64,000 nucleotides of DNA, from assembly GCF_000733755.1 (NCBI RefSeq), contig NZ_JPOF01000007.1, positions 310,001 to 374,000 of the forward strand, given 5' to 3'. Made by a program: the position numbers and the translations under genes. Below, in pieces: positions 1-10,355 of this stretch. The notes beneath the pieces are model-generated. The model did not search any database. It saw only the letters and a program-made list of their open reading frames with translations, and had not been told where the DNA came from. The DNA comes from Lachnoclostridium phytofermentans (GTDB lineage Bacteria > Bacillota > Clostridia > Lachnospirales > Lachnospiraceae). Position 1 is the first letter of the stretch. Each line of letters begins with the position of its first letter.

Positions 1-825
1 GGATACATGGTGTCCTTATATGATCCTTACTTTTCCGCAGGATATTTGTTTTCCTATGGAGGCTATATCTTTGGACAAAACAATACGGACCCTAAGGACA
101 TTGGACTTGGAGCTGGTGATGCCTACAAGGGTACTATGGTTTTAAAGCAACTTGCTAGAATTATGAATGAAGAGTGTATCGATGATACGATTAAGAGAAG
201 TGCATATACCAAGTTAGGAGATGGAACCTATTTTGCTACAGTATCAACGCCGGATGTATATACAACCTTTTTAAAGGAACTTATCCTAACCTATGAAAAG
301 GATGGACTCTCAAATGACGAAGCGAAGAAAAAAGCAGAAGAAAATCTTGTGATAACTTCTCTGCCGAAGCTACCTGTAAATGGTGATATTACACAGGAAT
401 CGAATGAATTCATGGAAACCAAATCCATGGGCGGAATCAATGGATATGCGATCAGCGCTTATACGAATGCACCGAATGCTTGCCTTGCTTTCGTAGACTT
501 TTCAACAAGTTATGACATGATGATGAAACGAAATGAATACTTAGGAATTGCTCCAGCAAGAAACGATGCAGCAACAGCAGCTGGAGGACTTTCTGCGATA
601 CTATATGAGAAGCTTGCAAGTGGAAATATAGTAATTATGCCATCGATACAAGAAGTCGCACAGATATGGGATCCTATGAACACCTTTTTTTCTGACTTAG
701 CAAAAGATGCCTTTCGTAAGGAAGGAGAACAAAAATATATAACGAAAGAATCCTACCAGAAAGGTCTGGATACTGTAAGCAAGCAAATCAACGACGCTAT
801 TTTCACTCTAACGACGAAGGAATAA
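1..825 (+). CDS. Sugar ABC transporter extracellular solute-binding protein (3' part)
   Basis: The reading frame is open from the first base, so the true start lies upstream of the window. About 274 C-terminal residues remain. They look like the second lobe of a MalE-type (family 1) oligosaccharide-binding protein: a run with the pattern KSMGGINGYAIS, then a helix-rich stretch with IAPARNDAA, and a tail with the QIWDPMNTFF and INDAIFTL patterns common in these proteins. It captures a sugar outside the membrane and delivers it to the two permeases that follow on the same strand. The family is clear from context and composition; the substrate cannot be read from the sequence. Confidence 0.85.
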   Translation, partial: GYMVSLYDPYFSAGYLFSYGGYIFGQNNTDPKDIGLGAGDAYKGTMVLKQLARIMNEECIDDTIKRSAYTKLGDGTYFATVSTPDVYTTFLKELILTYEKDGLSNDEAKKKAEENLVITSLPKLPVNGDITQESNEFMETKSMGGINGYAISAYTNAPNACLAFVDFSTSYDMMMKRNEYLGIAPARNDAATAAGGLSAILYEKLASGNIVIMPSIQEVAQIWDPMNTFFSDLAKDAFRKEGEQKYITKESYQKGLDTVSKQINDAIFTLTTKE

Positions 826-949
826 GTGCCTGGAGTGAAAAAATGAAGATATTATGTGCCTGAGAGCTTCTCCATTTCTGTAAATATGAGATTACCAAAA
901 GGGAGAAAGCTTAGAGAAGATTTGGTTTGTAGGACACGGGAGGCGCAAG

Positions 950-2431
950 GTGATGATGGAAGAAAGTAAAAAAAGAAAAGAGTTAGAAGAGAATCAAAAG
1001 GAGGACGAGAATAAGAGAATAAAGCAAAAAGAGCTAAATAAGCAGAAAGAACCAAATAAGTTGATAAAGCCAAGTAAGTTAATAGAGCCAAGTAAGCAGA
1101 TAGAGCCAAATAAGCAGATAAATCAGAACAAGCGGAGATCAGAAGATAAGAAAAGCCAAAGCTATGTATTTGCATCTGCATGTATTATGGGCTTGGGACA
1201 AATTCTTTATAAACAGTACATAAAAGGAATATTATATTTTCTCTTGTTCCTTGGATTTCTATTTTATTTTATTTTTTATGGGATTGATGCTATCCAAGGG
1301 ATAGTTACACTAGGAACTCAAAAAGCGGACACATGGTTAGGGATAAAAGGAGATAACTCAATCTTACTTCTCATCATGGGAATCTTAGCTTTTATACTAA
1401 TAGTATTGTTTTTATGCTGTTATATTAATAATATCAAGGATGTGAAGAGAACAACTCTTAGGATAAAACAAGGGAAAAAGCCACTTACATTCAGAGAAGA
1501 AGTCGCTCAATTACTTGATAAAAAATTCTATCTAAGTGTTCTATTTCTACCTATCCTTGGGGTAAGTATATTTAATATAGTTCCGATTGTTTTTATGATA
1601 TTTATAGCCTTTACGAATTACGGTGGTAACATTGTTCCGCCAGAGCTTGTGGACTGGGTAGGCTTACAGAACTTTAAAAAGCTAGTAACACTATCGCAGT
1701 TTGCACCAACGTTCTTTCGAATCCTATTATGGAACTTATTATGGGCAGTAGTATCCACAGCCATCAATTATTTTGGCGGTTTATTCTTAGCTTTACTATT
1801 AAATAAGAAATGTGTAAAAGGGAAAGCATTTTGGAGAGCATTTCCAGTGCTTGCTTATGCAATTCCCGGTTTTATAACTTTGTTAGCTTTTAAGTTTATG
1901 TTCTCCTATGGAGGGCCGATTAACCAAATGATTACAGGGGCTGGATATAAGGCAATCGGTTTTTTAGATTTGGATGCAAAATGGACAGCAAGAATTATTG
2001 GGTTTGGAGTGAATGCGTGGATTAGTATACCAACTACGATGTTACTTGCCACAGGAATTTTATCCAATATGGATGAAACTTTATCAGAAGCGGCTAAAAT
2101 TGATGGAGCAGGACCATGGAAACGATTTAAAAAGATTACGTTTCCATTTGTTTTATTCTCAACAACACCGGTTTTAATTACTCAATTCATGGGTAATTTT
2201 AATAACTTTGGTATCTTTTACTTCTTACGAGGTGGATTGTATCTGGAAGACTATTTCTTAGCGAGTGATACGGATTTATTGATAAACTGGTTGTACAATC
2301 TATCGATTGATAACAACTATTATAATATCGGTGCTGCCATTAGCTTGGTTATCTTCCTGTTAACATCGATCTTTTCACTCTTGATCTATGTAAGGTCGCA
2401 TTCCTACAGAGAGGAGGATACTTTTCAATGA
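950..2431 (+). CDS. Sugar ABC transporter permease, MalF type, with repetitive charged N-terminus
   Basis: This is a 493-residue inner-membrane permease, longer than the usual ~300 residues of the family. Residues 1-70 are highly charged, and residues 30-61 are a hexapeptide repeat of the form (N/S)K(Q/L)IEP. Two membrane segments follow (about 78-105 and 135-160), then the conserved permease domain, with the EAA loop (EAAKIDGAGPWKRFKKITFP) that contacts the ATPase. The extra N-terminal segments recall MalF. A GGAGGCGC run before ATG 950 is a fair ribosome site; ATG codons at 953 and 956 are equally possible starts. The end overlaps the next permease start by 4 bases (ATGA), so the two are translationally coupled. 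Confidence 0.88.
   Translation: MMMEESKKRKELEENQKEDENKRIKQKELNKQKEPNKLIKPSKLIEPSKQIEPNKQINQNKRRSEDKKSQSYVFASACIMGLGQILYKQYIKGILYFLLFLGFLFYFIFYGIDAIQGIVTLGTQKADTWLGIKGDNSILLLIMGILAFILIVLFLCCYINNIKDVKRTTLRIKQGKKPLTFREEVAQLLDKKFYLSVLFLPILGVSIFNIVPIVFMIFIAFTNYGGNIVPPELVDWVGLQNFKKLVTLSQFAPTFFRILLWNLLWAVVSTAINYFGGLFLALLLNKKCVKGKAFWRAFPVLAYAIPGFITLLAFKFMFSYGGPINQMITGAGYKAIGFLDLDAKWTARIIGFGVNAWISIPTTMLLATGILSNMDETLSEAAKIDGAGPWKRFKKITFPFVLFSTTPVLITQFMGNFNNFGIFYFLRGGLYLEDYFLASDTDLLINWLYNLSIDNNYYNIGAAISLVIFLLTSIFSLLIYVRSHSYREEDTFQ
1037..1132 (+). repeat. 18-bp tandem repeat coding for a hexapeptide repeat
   Basis: About five imperfect 18-bp units (pattern AGTAAGTTAATAGAGCCA) lie in the 5' part of the MalF-like gene. 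They encode NKQKEP, NKLIKP, SKLIEP, SKQIEP and NKQINQ in succession. Unit length is a multiple of three, so gain or loss of units would keep the frame. Confidence 0.8.
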
Positions 2432-3267
2432 GACAGAAACGAAGTTTTATAAAAACCTTGGACACTGTGGTGACCTATATCATTTTAATCTCGGTTGCTT
2501 TAGTCTTTTTCTTCCCTTGTCTGTGGTTAATCCTTGCTTCCTTTTCAAAATCGGGAACGATATACTCCTTTGATGGTTTTTTTCCAGCAGAGTATAGTTT
2601 CGATAGTTTTCGCTTGTTATTTACCGATACCGCTCTCTATAATTATCCAAAATGGTTTTTAAATACCCTTTTCATTGCTTCCTTTAGTTGTATTTTAAGT
2701 ACCTTTTTGGTGATATTAACCGCGTATACGATGTCACGGTTTCAGTTTAAGGCTAGAAAACCAATGATGAAAACCACGTTAGTCCTTGGCATGTTTCCTT
2801 CTTTTATGGGAATGATAGCAGTTTATCTCTTGATGACTCAGTTTAATCTGATTAATAATCATTGGGGACTTATCCTGATTTATAGCGCTGGGGCACCGAT
2901 GGGATATCTTACGCAAAAGGGATTTTTTGATACTATACCTACTTCAATCGATGAAGCTGCTAGAATCGATGGTGCGAACAATTTTACTGTTTTTCGTAAG
3001 ATAAATTTACCGCTATCTATGCCAATTATTGTCTACACCGCATTAACTTCATTTACTTGGCCTTGGAGTGACTTTATCTTACCAAAACTTTTATTAAAAG
3101 AAAAAAATATGTATACGGTAGCAGAAGGGTTAATGAGTTTAGGTGAAACAGAATTTGCACGATTTGCAGCAGGTTCAATTTTCATTGCAGTTCCAATTGT
3201 TATCTTATACTTTTTCCTTGTAAAATACATGGTGAACGGCATGGCATCCGGTGCTGTGAAAGGGTAA
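2428..3267 (+). CDS. Sugar ABC transporter permease, MalG type
   Basis: This 279-residue polytopic membrane protein pairs with the MalF-like permease upstream. It begins with a membrane segment at about residues 14-36, has a periplasmic-side loop with the SFDSFRLLF pattern, and carries the EAA loop (EAARIDGANNFTVFRKINLP) near residue 175. The C-terminal VKYMVNGMASGAVKG is typical of MalG-type subunits. The start overlaps the preceding stop (ATGA). No ATPase gene is in the operon segment visible here; clostridial sugar importers often use a shared MsmX-type ATPase encoded elsewhere (known of the family, inferred here). Confidence 0.92.
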   Translation: MRQKRSFIKTLDTVVTYIILISVALVFFFPCLWLILASFSKSGTIYSFDGFFPAEYSFDSFRLLFTDTALYNYPKWFLNTLFIASFSCILSTFLVILTAYTMSRFQFKARKPMMKTTLVLGMFPSFMGMIAVYLLMTQFNLINNHWGLILIYSAGAPMGYLTQKGFFDTIPTSIDEAARIDGANNFTVFRKINLPLSMPIIVYTALTSFTWPWSDFILPKLLLKEKNMYTVAEGLMSLGETEFARFAAGSIFIAVPIVILYFFLVKYMVNGMASGAVKG

Positions 3268-3287
3268 TAAGAAGAAATCCTAGTTGA

Positions 3288-4118
3288 CTAGCTATTTAAG
3301 CTTCTGTATTTGCTAGGCGGCATCCCTTTCATCGACTGAAATACCTTGGAGTAATAGAGCCCGTTGTCATAACCGACAGAAGCAGCAATTGCCCCAATAG
3401 ACAAATCCGTATTTTTTAGTAGTGTACAGGAGTATTTGATACGAAATTCTGAGAGATATTCTTTTGGGGACTTTCCTAAGTGTGATTTAAACTCTCGAAA
3501 GAGGTGGCTTCGACTGATACCAACATAGTCAGCCACATCGTCAATGGTAATCGGATAAGAGAAATGTGACTCCATATAGGTGATACCTTTCTGAACATAA
3601 TCCAGGTTTTGATGATGCTTTTTCTTATGATTCGATGCACCCGTAAGGAAGAGGCTTAAGGTAATATAGAGCTGGCCAGCCATAGCAACTGCATTGGTGA
3701 ATTCATTTCCACGAGCTTCATAGATTTTATAAAGCTGATCCCTAACATTCTCTCCGAAAGAGCAAGAAGAGATCACTGGAGATTCGCTCGAAAAATCGGT
3801 GGACTCTAATATCAATCCAGCATCACTTCCGGAAAAACCGACCCAATAATATTCCCAAGGATCGTTTGCATCAGCATAATAGGTCACCTGGGTATCTGGG
3901 TAAATTAAAAATACATCGCCTGATGTTAGGGGAAAGGTTTTATGATTCGTTTCATAATATCCTTTCCCTGAAACTATGTAATGGATTAAATAATGATCAC
4001 GTACTCCAGGACCCCACTGATACTTTGGTTCACATCTCTGATAACCAACATTATATACAGATAAGGATACCATTTCTTTTTCTTTTACTTTATAAGAATT
4101 CTTAAAGGTCTGATTCAT
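3288..4118 (-). CDS. AraC family transcriptional regulator
   Basis: The 276-residue protein has an N-terminal cupin-like ligand-binding half (about 1-165, with the patterns HYLIHYIVSGKGYYET and LIYPDTQVTYYAD) and a C-terminal AraC double helix-turn-helix (about 180-275, with GISRSHLFREFKSHLGKSPK and GYDNGLYYSKVFQSMKGMPP). It is convergent with the ABC permeases, whose last stop is only 20 bases away. It probably senses a sugar and controls the neighbouring transporter or the galE-galT genes. The target is inferred from position only. Confidence 0.9.
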   Translation of the reverse strand: MNQTFKNSYKVKEKEMVSLSVYNVGYQRCEPKYQWGPGVRDHYLIHYIVSGKGYYETNHKTFPLTSGDVFLIYPDTQVTYYADANDPWEYYWVGFSGSDAGLILESTDFSSESPVISSCSFGENVRDQLYKIYEARGNEFTNAVAMAGQLYITLSLFLTGASNHKKKHHQNLDYVQKGITYMESHFSYPITIDDVADYVGISRSHLFREFKSHLGKSPKEYLSEFRIKYSCTLLKNTDLSIGAIAASVGYDNGLYYSKVFQSMKGMPPSKYRSLNS

Positions 4119-4758
4119 CTATACTCCCATCTGCGCTCTTTATTACGCATGGAAATTAACAACAAAAGATCTCAACTGTTTAACACTTGGAATGTCTATG
4201 GTGGCAATTTTGCGTTATCTATACAAGTGCAAATTTTCTATTTTTAGAACTGAAATAAATATAACATTGGTACTTTTTACTACTATTTATTTTGTGCATT
4301 ATAGTGAAATTTCTTTCATAAAATTATCCCTATGTGATATAATAAGACTGCCTAGTGAAAGGCTTGGTTGATTGCAATCATGAATTTATTATCCTAAATT
4401 CATGATATAATAAAAGATGTTTTTACTTGTAAGTATCAGTTCATCTAATTTCATAAAAAAAGGGCTGGATATGTAGTTGCTGTGCTCATATATAGTCACT
4501 GTATTATATCATTTACGTAATTCAGTTTTTTTTTCAGTATTTTTTATTTATTATATCATTTTAAGAGTAATATGCAACATTTTTACATAAAGAGAATACT
4601 TTTTCATATTGTAATCCTGCTAAGATGGGATATGATATTAGTAACAGCTGGAATGAGAGACAAAGAACTATACACTTGCTACGTATAAAGTAAAAAAGGC
4701 ATGTAATAATGCAAAATATTAGAGAAATGAAAAGAATTGATAAAAAGGAGGCAGTATT
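4119..4758. other. 640-bp intergenic region between divergent araC-type gene and galE
   Basis: No gene is visible. The region is very AT-rich and separates two divergent genes, so it should hold promoters for both. The notable content is a pair of overlapping palindromes at 4369-4406, listed separately. I could not find a well-spaced consensus promoter for galE; a TAATAAT run at 4704-4710 is a possible -10. Confidence 0.6.
4369..4406. promoter_or_regulatory. Overlapping palindromes, candidate operator or RNA hairpin
   Basis: TGATTGCAATCA (4369-4380) is a perfect 12-bp palindrome. It overlaps ATCATGAATTTA (4377-4388), which pairs perfectly with TAAATTCATGAT (4395-4406) across a 6-base gap. 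The first looks like a dimer-binding operator, the second could be an operator or a hairpin. No T-run follows directly, so it is not a standard terminator. Confidence 0.5.
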
Positions 4759-5751
4759 ATGAAGATTTTAGTACTTGGTGGAGCTGGATATATTGGGTCA
4801 CATACCGTTTATGAATTGATTTTAGCGAAAGAACAGGTTGTGGTAATTGACAATCTTGAAACAGGGCATAAGGAGGCAGTTCATCCAGATGCAACATTTT
4901 ATCAGGGTGACATCCGTGATCGCGCATTTTTAGATACTGTATTAGATAAAGAAAAGGACATCGATGCTGTCATTCATTTTGCAGCGAATTCCTTGGTTGG
5001 GGAAAGTATGGTTAACCCTCTAAAATATTATGATAATAACCTATGTGGAACGAAAGTTTTACTGGAAGCTCTTGTAGCACACGGCATCGATAAAGTGGTA
5101 TTTTCCTCTACAGCTGCAACTTATGGGGAGCCAGAACGTGTACCAATCGTTGAAACAGACCGCACTGAGCCAACCAATACTTACGGCGAAACGAAGTTAT
5201 CCATGGAAAAGATGTTCAAATGGACTTCTGTAGCGCATAATCTTCGTTATGTATCGCTTCGTTATTTTAATGCTTGCGGTGCTATCCAGTCTGGAAAAAT
5301 CGGAGAAGCACACAACCCAGAATCTCACCTGATCCCGATTATATTACAAGTTGCAAATCATAAGAGAGAAGCAATCAGTGTTTTCGGTACAGATTATGAG
5401 ACAAAAGACGGTTCTTGTGTACGTGATTATATTCACGTGCTTGATTTAGCACAAGCACATATTTTGGCAGTGAAATATTTGATGGCTGGCGGTGAAAGTA
5501 ATATTTTTAATCTTGGAAATGGTATGGGACACACCGTAATGGAAGTAATTGAGGCAGCCAGAAAAGTGACTGGAGAAGAAATCCCTGTAGTCTTAGCAGA
5601 CCGTAGAGCGGGCGATCCTGCGACCTTAGTAGCATCGAGTGATAAGGCAAAGACCATACTTGGATGGAAACCACAGCATGCAGAGATCGAAGAGATTATT
5701 GAAAGTGCATGGAATTGGCATAAAAATCATCCGAATGGATTTGAGGAATAA
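4759..5751 (+). CDS. galE: UDP-glucose 4-epimerase
   Basis: GalE interconverts UDP-galactose and UDP-glucose in the Leloir pathway. The 330-residue length is standard. The N-terminal Rossmann motif GGAGYIGS (residues 7-14) binds NAD, the AANSLVGES stretch follows, and the catalytic Tyr142-x-x-x-Lys is in YGETK. The pattern RYFNACGA and the C-terminal GRRAGDPA-like run (DRRAGDPATLVASSDKA) are family hallmarks. AAAAGGAGG precedes ATG 4759 at ideal distance. The galT gene follows 54 bases later, so the two form a galactose-utilisation operon. Confidence 0.97.
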   Translation: MKILVLGGAGYIGSHTVYELILAKEQVVVIDNLETGHKEAVHPDATFYQGDIRDRAFLDTVLDKEKDIDAVIHFAANSLVGESMVNPLKYYDNNLCGTKVLLEALVAHGIDKVVFSSTAATYGEPERVPIVETDRTEPTNTYGETKLSMEKMFKWTSVAHNLRYVSLRYFNACGAIQSGKIGEAHNPESHLIPIILQVANHKREAISVFGTDYETKDGSCVRDYIHVLDLAQAHILAVKYLMAGGESNIFNLGNGMGHTVMEVIEAARKVTGEEIPVVLADRRAGDPATLVASSDKAKTILGWKPQHAEIEEIIESAWNWHKNHPNGFEE

Positions 5752-5805
5752 AAGTATTGGATATACCATTAAAGTGATAAGCATTCGCAGGATTGGAGGA
5801 ATAAA

Positions 5806-7368
5806 TTGAGCGTGTACCAAGGAGTTGCACGTTTGGTTCAGTATGGAATCATAACGGGCTTAATAGAGGAAGAAGATCGTATCTATGTTAGAAATCGAAT
5901 CTTGTCTGAATTACAAATAACTGATTATGAGGAGGATATGGCTACCATATCCTCCGAAACAGAAAAATCTAAAATAGAGATAAGCGAGACAGAGACTCAA
6001 ACAAATCCAGATAATCTAGAAGAAATCTTAAAAGTATTATTAGATTATGCTTGTGAACAAAGGTTAATCGAAGACAGTATTGTTTATCGAGATTTATTTG
6101 ATACGAAACTAATGGATTGCTTAACTCCATACCCAAGAGAGGTAATAAGAAAATTTTACTCTCTTTATAAAAGCAATAAAATAGCGGCAACCGATTATTA
6201 TTATAAGCTAAGCCAAGATAGCGATTACATACGCCGCTATCGTATTCAAAAAGATGTGAAATGGGTTACCATAACAGAATATGGCGATCTTGATATTACG
6301 ATTAATTTGTCGAAACCGGAAAAAGACCCGAAGGCGATTGCTGCTTTAATCCATGCTAAAAACACAGCATATCCAGCATGTCAGTTATGTAAAGAAAATG
6401 AAGGTTATGCAGGAAGAGTAAATCATCCCGCAAGAAACACTCTTCGGACAATACCAATAACGATGAATCAGGAGCCTTGGTTTTTGCAGTATTCACCCTA
6501 TGTTTATTATAATGAGCATTGTATCGTATTTCGTGGGGAACATAGTCCAATGAAAATTGATCGTACTACGTTTGCGAAACTATTTGATTTTATTCAATTT
6601 TTACCTCACTATTTTGTGGGTTCCAATGCAGACCTACCAATTGTAGGAGGGTCCATCTTAACTCATGAACATTATCAGGGAGGTAACTATACCTTTGCTA
6701 TGGCGAAAGCAAAAGTAGAGGAAAAATTTACGTTTGAAGAATTCAAAGAGGTAGAAGTAGCAATTGTAAAATGGCCAATGTCAGTGCTTCGTTTGCGTGG
6801 AAAAGAAACGGAAGCTATTGTTGAGCTTGCTGAAAGAATTCGGAATGCCTGGGGTGCTTATAGCGATGAAAGCGCAATGATATATGCAAAGACTGAAGAA
6901 ACACTACATAATACCATTACGCCTATTGCCAGAAAGGTTTCGGACTATTATGAACTTGACCTAGTCCTTCGTAATAATATTACAACGAAAGAGCATCCGG
7001 ATGGGCTTTACCATCCACATCAGGAACATCATCATATTAAAAAAGAGAATATTGGTCTAATTGAAGTTATGGGTTTTGCAATCCTACCATCTCGTTTACT
7101 TCTCGAATTAGAGGAGGTCAAAGCCTGCCTCTTACAGAATAAAAACCCATTAGAAAAAGAATCCACTGCAAAACATGCGGGATGGATCACTACCATACGC
7201 AATAAGTATTCCAGATTAACAGATGATAGGATTGACGATATCATCAAAGACGAGGTTGGACTTGCTTTTTGCTCCATCTTAGAACAAGCGGGAGTATTTA
7301 AGCGCACGAAAGAAGGAAAACAGGCATTTTTACGCTTCATGGCTTCCCTCGGTGCCAAGGAACTCTAA
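5806..7368 (+). CDS. galT: Galactose-1-phosphate uridylyltransferase, type II
   Basis: GalT transfers UMP from UDP-glucose to galactose-1-phosphate. This 520-residue protein belongs to the longer Firmicute type (family 2), distinct from the ~350-residue E. coli enzyme. Recognisable parts are AYPACQLCKENEGYAGR, the GGSILTHEHYQGG block near residue 285, and HPHQEHHHIKKENIGLIEVMG near residue 404. The start is TTG 5806 with GGAGG a few bases upstream; no better ATG is in frame nearby. Its last 39 bases overlap the 3' end of the convergent araC-type gene. It pairs with galE upstream. Confidence 0.95.
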   Translation: MSVYQGVARLVQYGIITGLIEEEDRIYVRNRILSELQITDYEEDMATISSETEKSKIEISETETQTNPDNLEEILKVLLDYACEQRLIEDSIVYRDLFDTKLMDCLTPYPREVIRKFYSLYKSNKIAATDYYYKLSQDSDYIRRYRIQKDVKWVTITEYGDLDITINLSKPEKDPKAIAALIHAKNTAYPACQLCKENEGYAGRVNHPARNTLRTIPITMNQEPWFLQYSPYVYYNEHCIVFRGEHSPMKIDRTTFAKLFDFIQFLPHYFVGSNADLPIVGGSILTHEHYQGGNYTFAMAKAKVEEKFTFEEFKEVEVAIVKWPMSVLRLRGKETEAIVELAERIRNAWGAYSDESAMIYAKTEETLHNTITPIARKVSDYYELDLVLRNNITTKEHPDGLYHPHQEHHHIKKENIGLIEVMGFAILPSRLLLELEEVKACLLQNKNPLEKESTAKHAGWITTIRNKYSRLTDDRIDDIIKDEVGLAFCSILEQAGVFKRTKEGKQAFLRFMASLGAKEL

Positions 7369-8130
7369 TCGGTATTTGGTTGGGGTCATACCAGTCTTTG
7401 AACTAAAAAGCCTTGTAAAATGAGGCATATCTTCAAAACCAGTTAATCTGGCGGCTTCTTTAATGGAGATACTCTGGTCAGTTAGTAAAAATTGAACCTG
7501 ACTTAGCCTGGTCTCTAGCAAATCTGCCTTTGGAGAGATATGAAAATAATACTTATAATAGTAGTGAAAACGGCTGACACTTAAGTTTGCCAGATTTGCC
7601 ATTTCAGGGAGTGTCCAACTTTTTGCATAGTCTGTTAAAATTTGAATACGGACACTTTTCATAACATCTAATATATGTTCAGAGGTAACCCCTTTGTGAT
7701 GAGGATCATTGATATCCCTACTTACCGTAATTAGTAACTCGGTAGTGAGGGAATGGATGGCCAGTTCATAGAGGGGTTCTTTTGTTATACTCTGATTTAA
7801 GATTTGTTGTATGTATTGATTAATTGCAGTGTAGTGTTTTGGATAAAAAATAGTATTGGTAGGTATATGAAATTGGGACAGATACTCCTGTGCTACTTCA
7901 AAATGAAGAAAACTGTTATAAAAAATTTCAACATTTCCATAATATTGACTTGCATTCGGAGAGTAGAGAATACATGCGTTTGGTTTTGTTAATATAGTGT
8001 GATGATCTAATGTGACTTTCATTGGAGCAATGAAATAAAGAAACAAATAATCCCCAGAACCATTTGGACGGTCAATAACATCATAGTTTGCGTTGTGGGT
8101 ATTATAACCACAGTGACTTAAATGAATCAT
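7330..8130 (-). CDS. AraC family transcriptional regulator
   Basis: The 266-residue protein has an N-terminal cupin-type sensor (about 1-150) and a C-terminal AraC helix-turn-helix pair (about 160-260), seen in LANLSVSRFHYYYKYYFHISPK and the second helix region ARLTGFEDMPHFTRLFSSKTG. It converges on galT with a 39-base overlap of coding sequence and diverges from the GH51 arabinofuranosidase gene, so it may regulate either galactose or arabinose-side-chain genes. The assignment to a target is inference. Confidence 0.9.
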   Translation of the reverse strand: MIHLSHCGYNTHNANYDVIDRPNGSGDYLFLYFIAPMKVTLDHHTILTKPNACILYSPNASQYYGNVEIFYNSFLHFEVAQEYLSQFHIPTNTIFYPKHYTAINQYIQQILNQSITKEPLYELAIHSLTTELLITVSRDINDPHHKGVTSEHILDVMKSVRIQILTDYAKSWTLPEMANLANLSVSRFHYYYKYYFHISPKADLLETRLSQVQFLLTDQSISIKEAARLTGFEDMPHFTRLFSSKTGMTPTKYRLEFLGTEGSHEA

Positions 8131-10078
<1,948 letters not shown>

Positions 10079-10118
10079 ACGAAATTGTATTAAGTGAGTA
10101 TTACAATTGTTAATTATA

Positions 10119-10163
10119 AGCTATCAAAGAAGTCTATGCTGTATTTCTTCGATAGCTTTTTTT
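10119..10163 (+). terminator. Intrinsic terminator after the GH51 gene
   Basis: AGCTATCAAAGAA (10119-10131) pairs with TTCTTCGATAGCT (10145-10157) with one mismatch, followed directly by a run of seven T (10157-10163). Confidence 0.85.
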
Positions 10164-10251
10164 ATAATACAAAAGACATTAAGTAGCGTAGATCATGGAA
10201 GATGGAAGAAATTAATATAAAAAAACAATATCATCGATATCATATTCAAAA

Positions 10252-10315
10252 CCCACACAAATAAACATAATATATGTGGGATTATATTGACTTATAATAA
10301 GTGGAATGATATAAT
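10252..10315 (+). promoter_or_regulatory. BMC operon promoter 1 with upstream inverted repeat
   Basis: TTGACT (10287-10292) and TATAAT (10310-10315) are separated by exactly 17 bases, upstream of the glycyl radical enzyme gene. The inverted repeat CCCACA (10252-10257) / TGTGGG (10275-10280) ends 6 bases before the -35 box and may bind a regulator. The same TTGACTTAT start and spacing recur at 14349. Confidence 0.75.
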
Positions 10316-10355
10316 TACAGTAAAATGACACAAAACCACAAGTTAGGAGGTTGGT

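Noticed and set aside
852-1181. Minus-strand frame of 109 codons with a repetitive Leu/Ala/Tyr sequence
   Set aside because: It is the antisense shadow of the hexapeptide repeat in the MalF-like gene; no ribosome site or homology.
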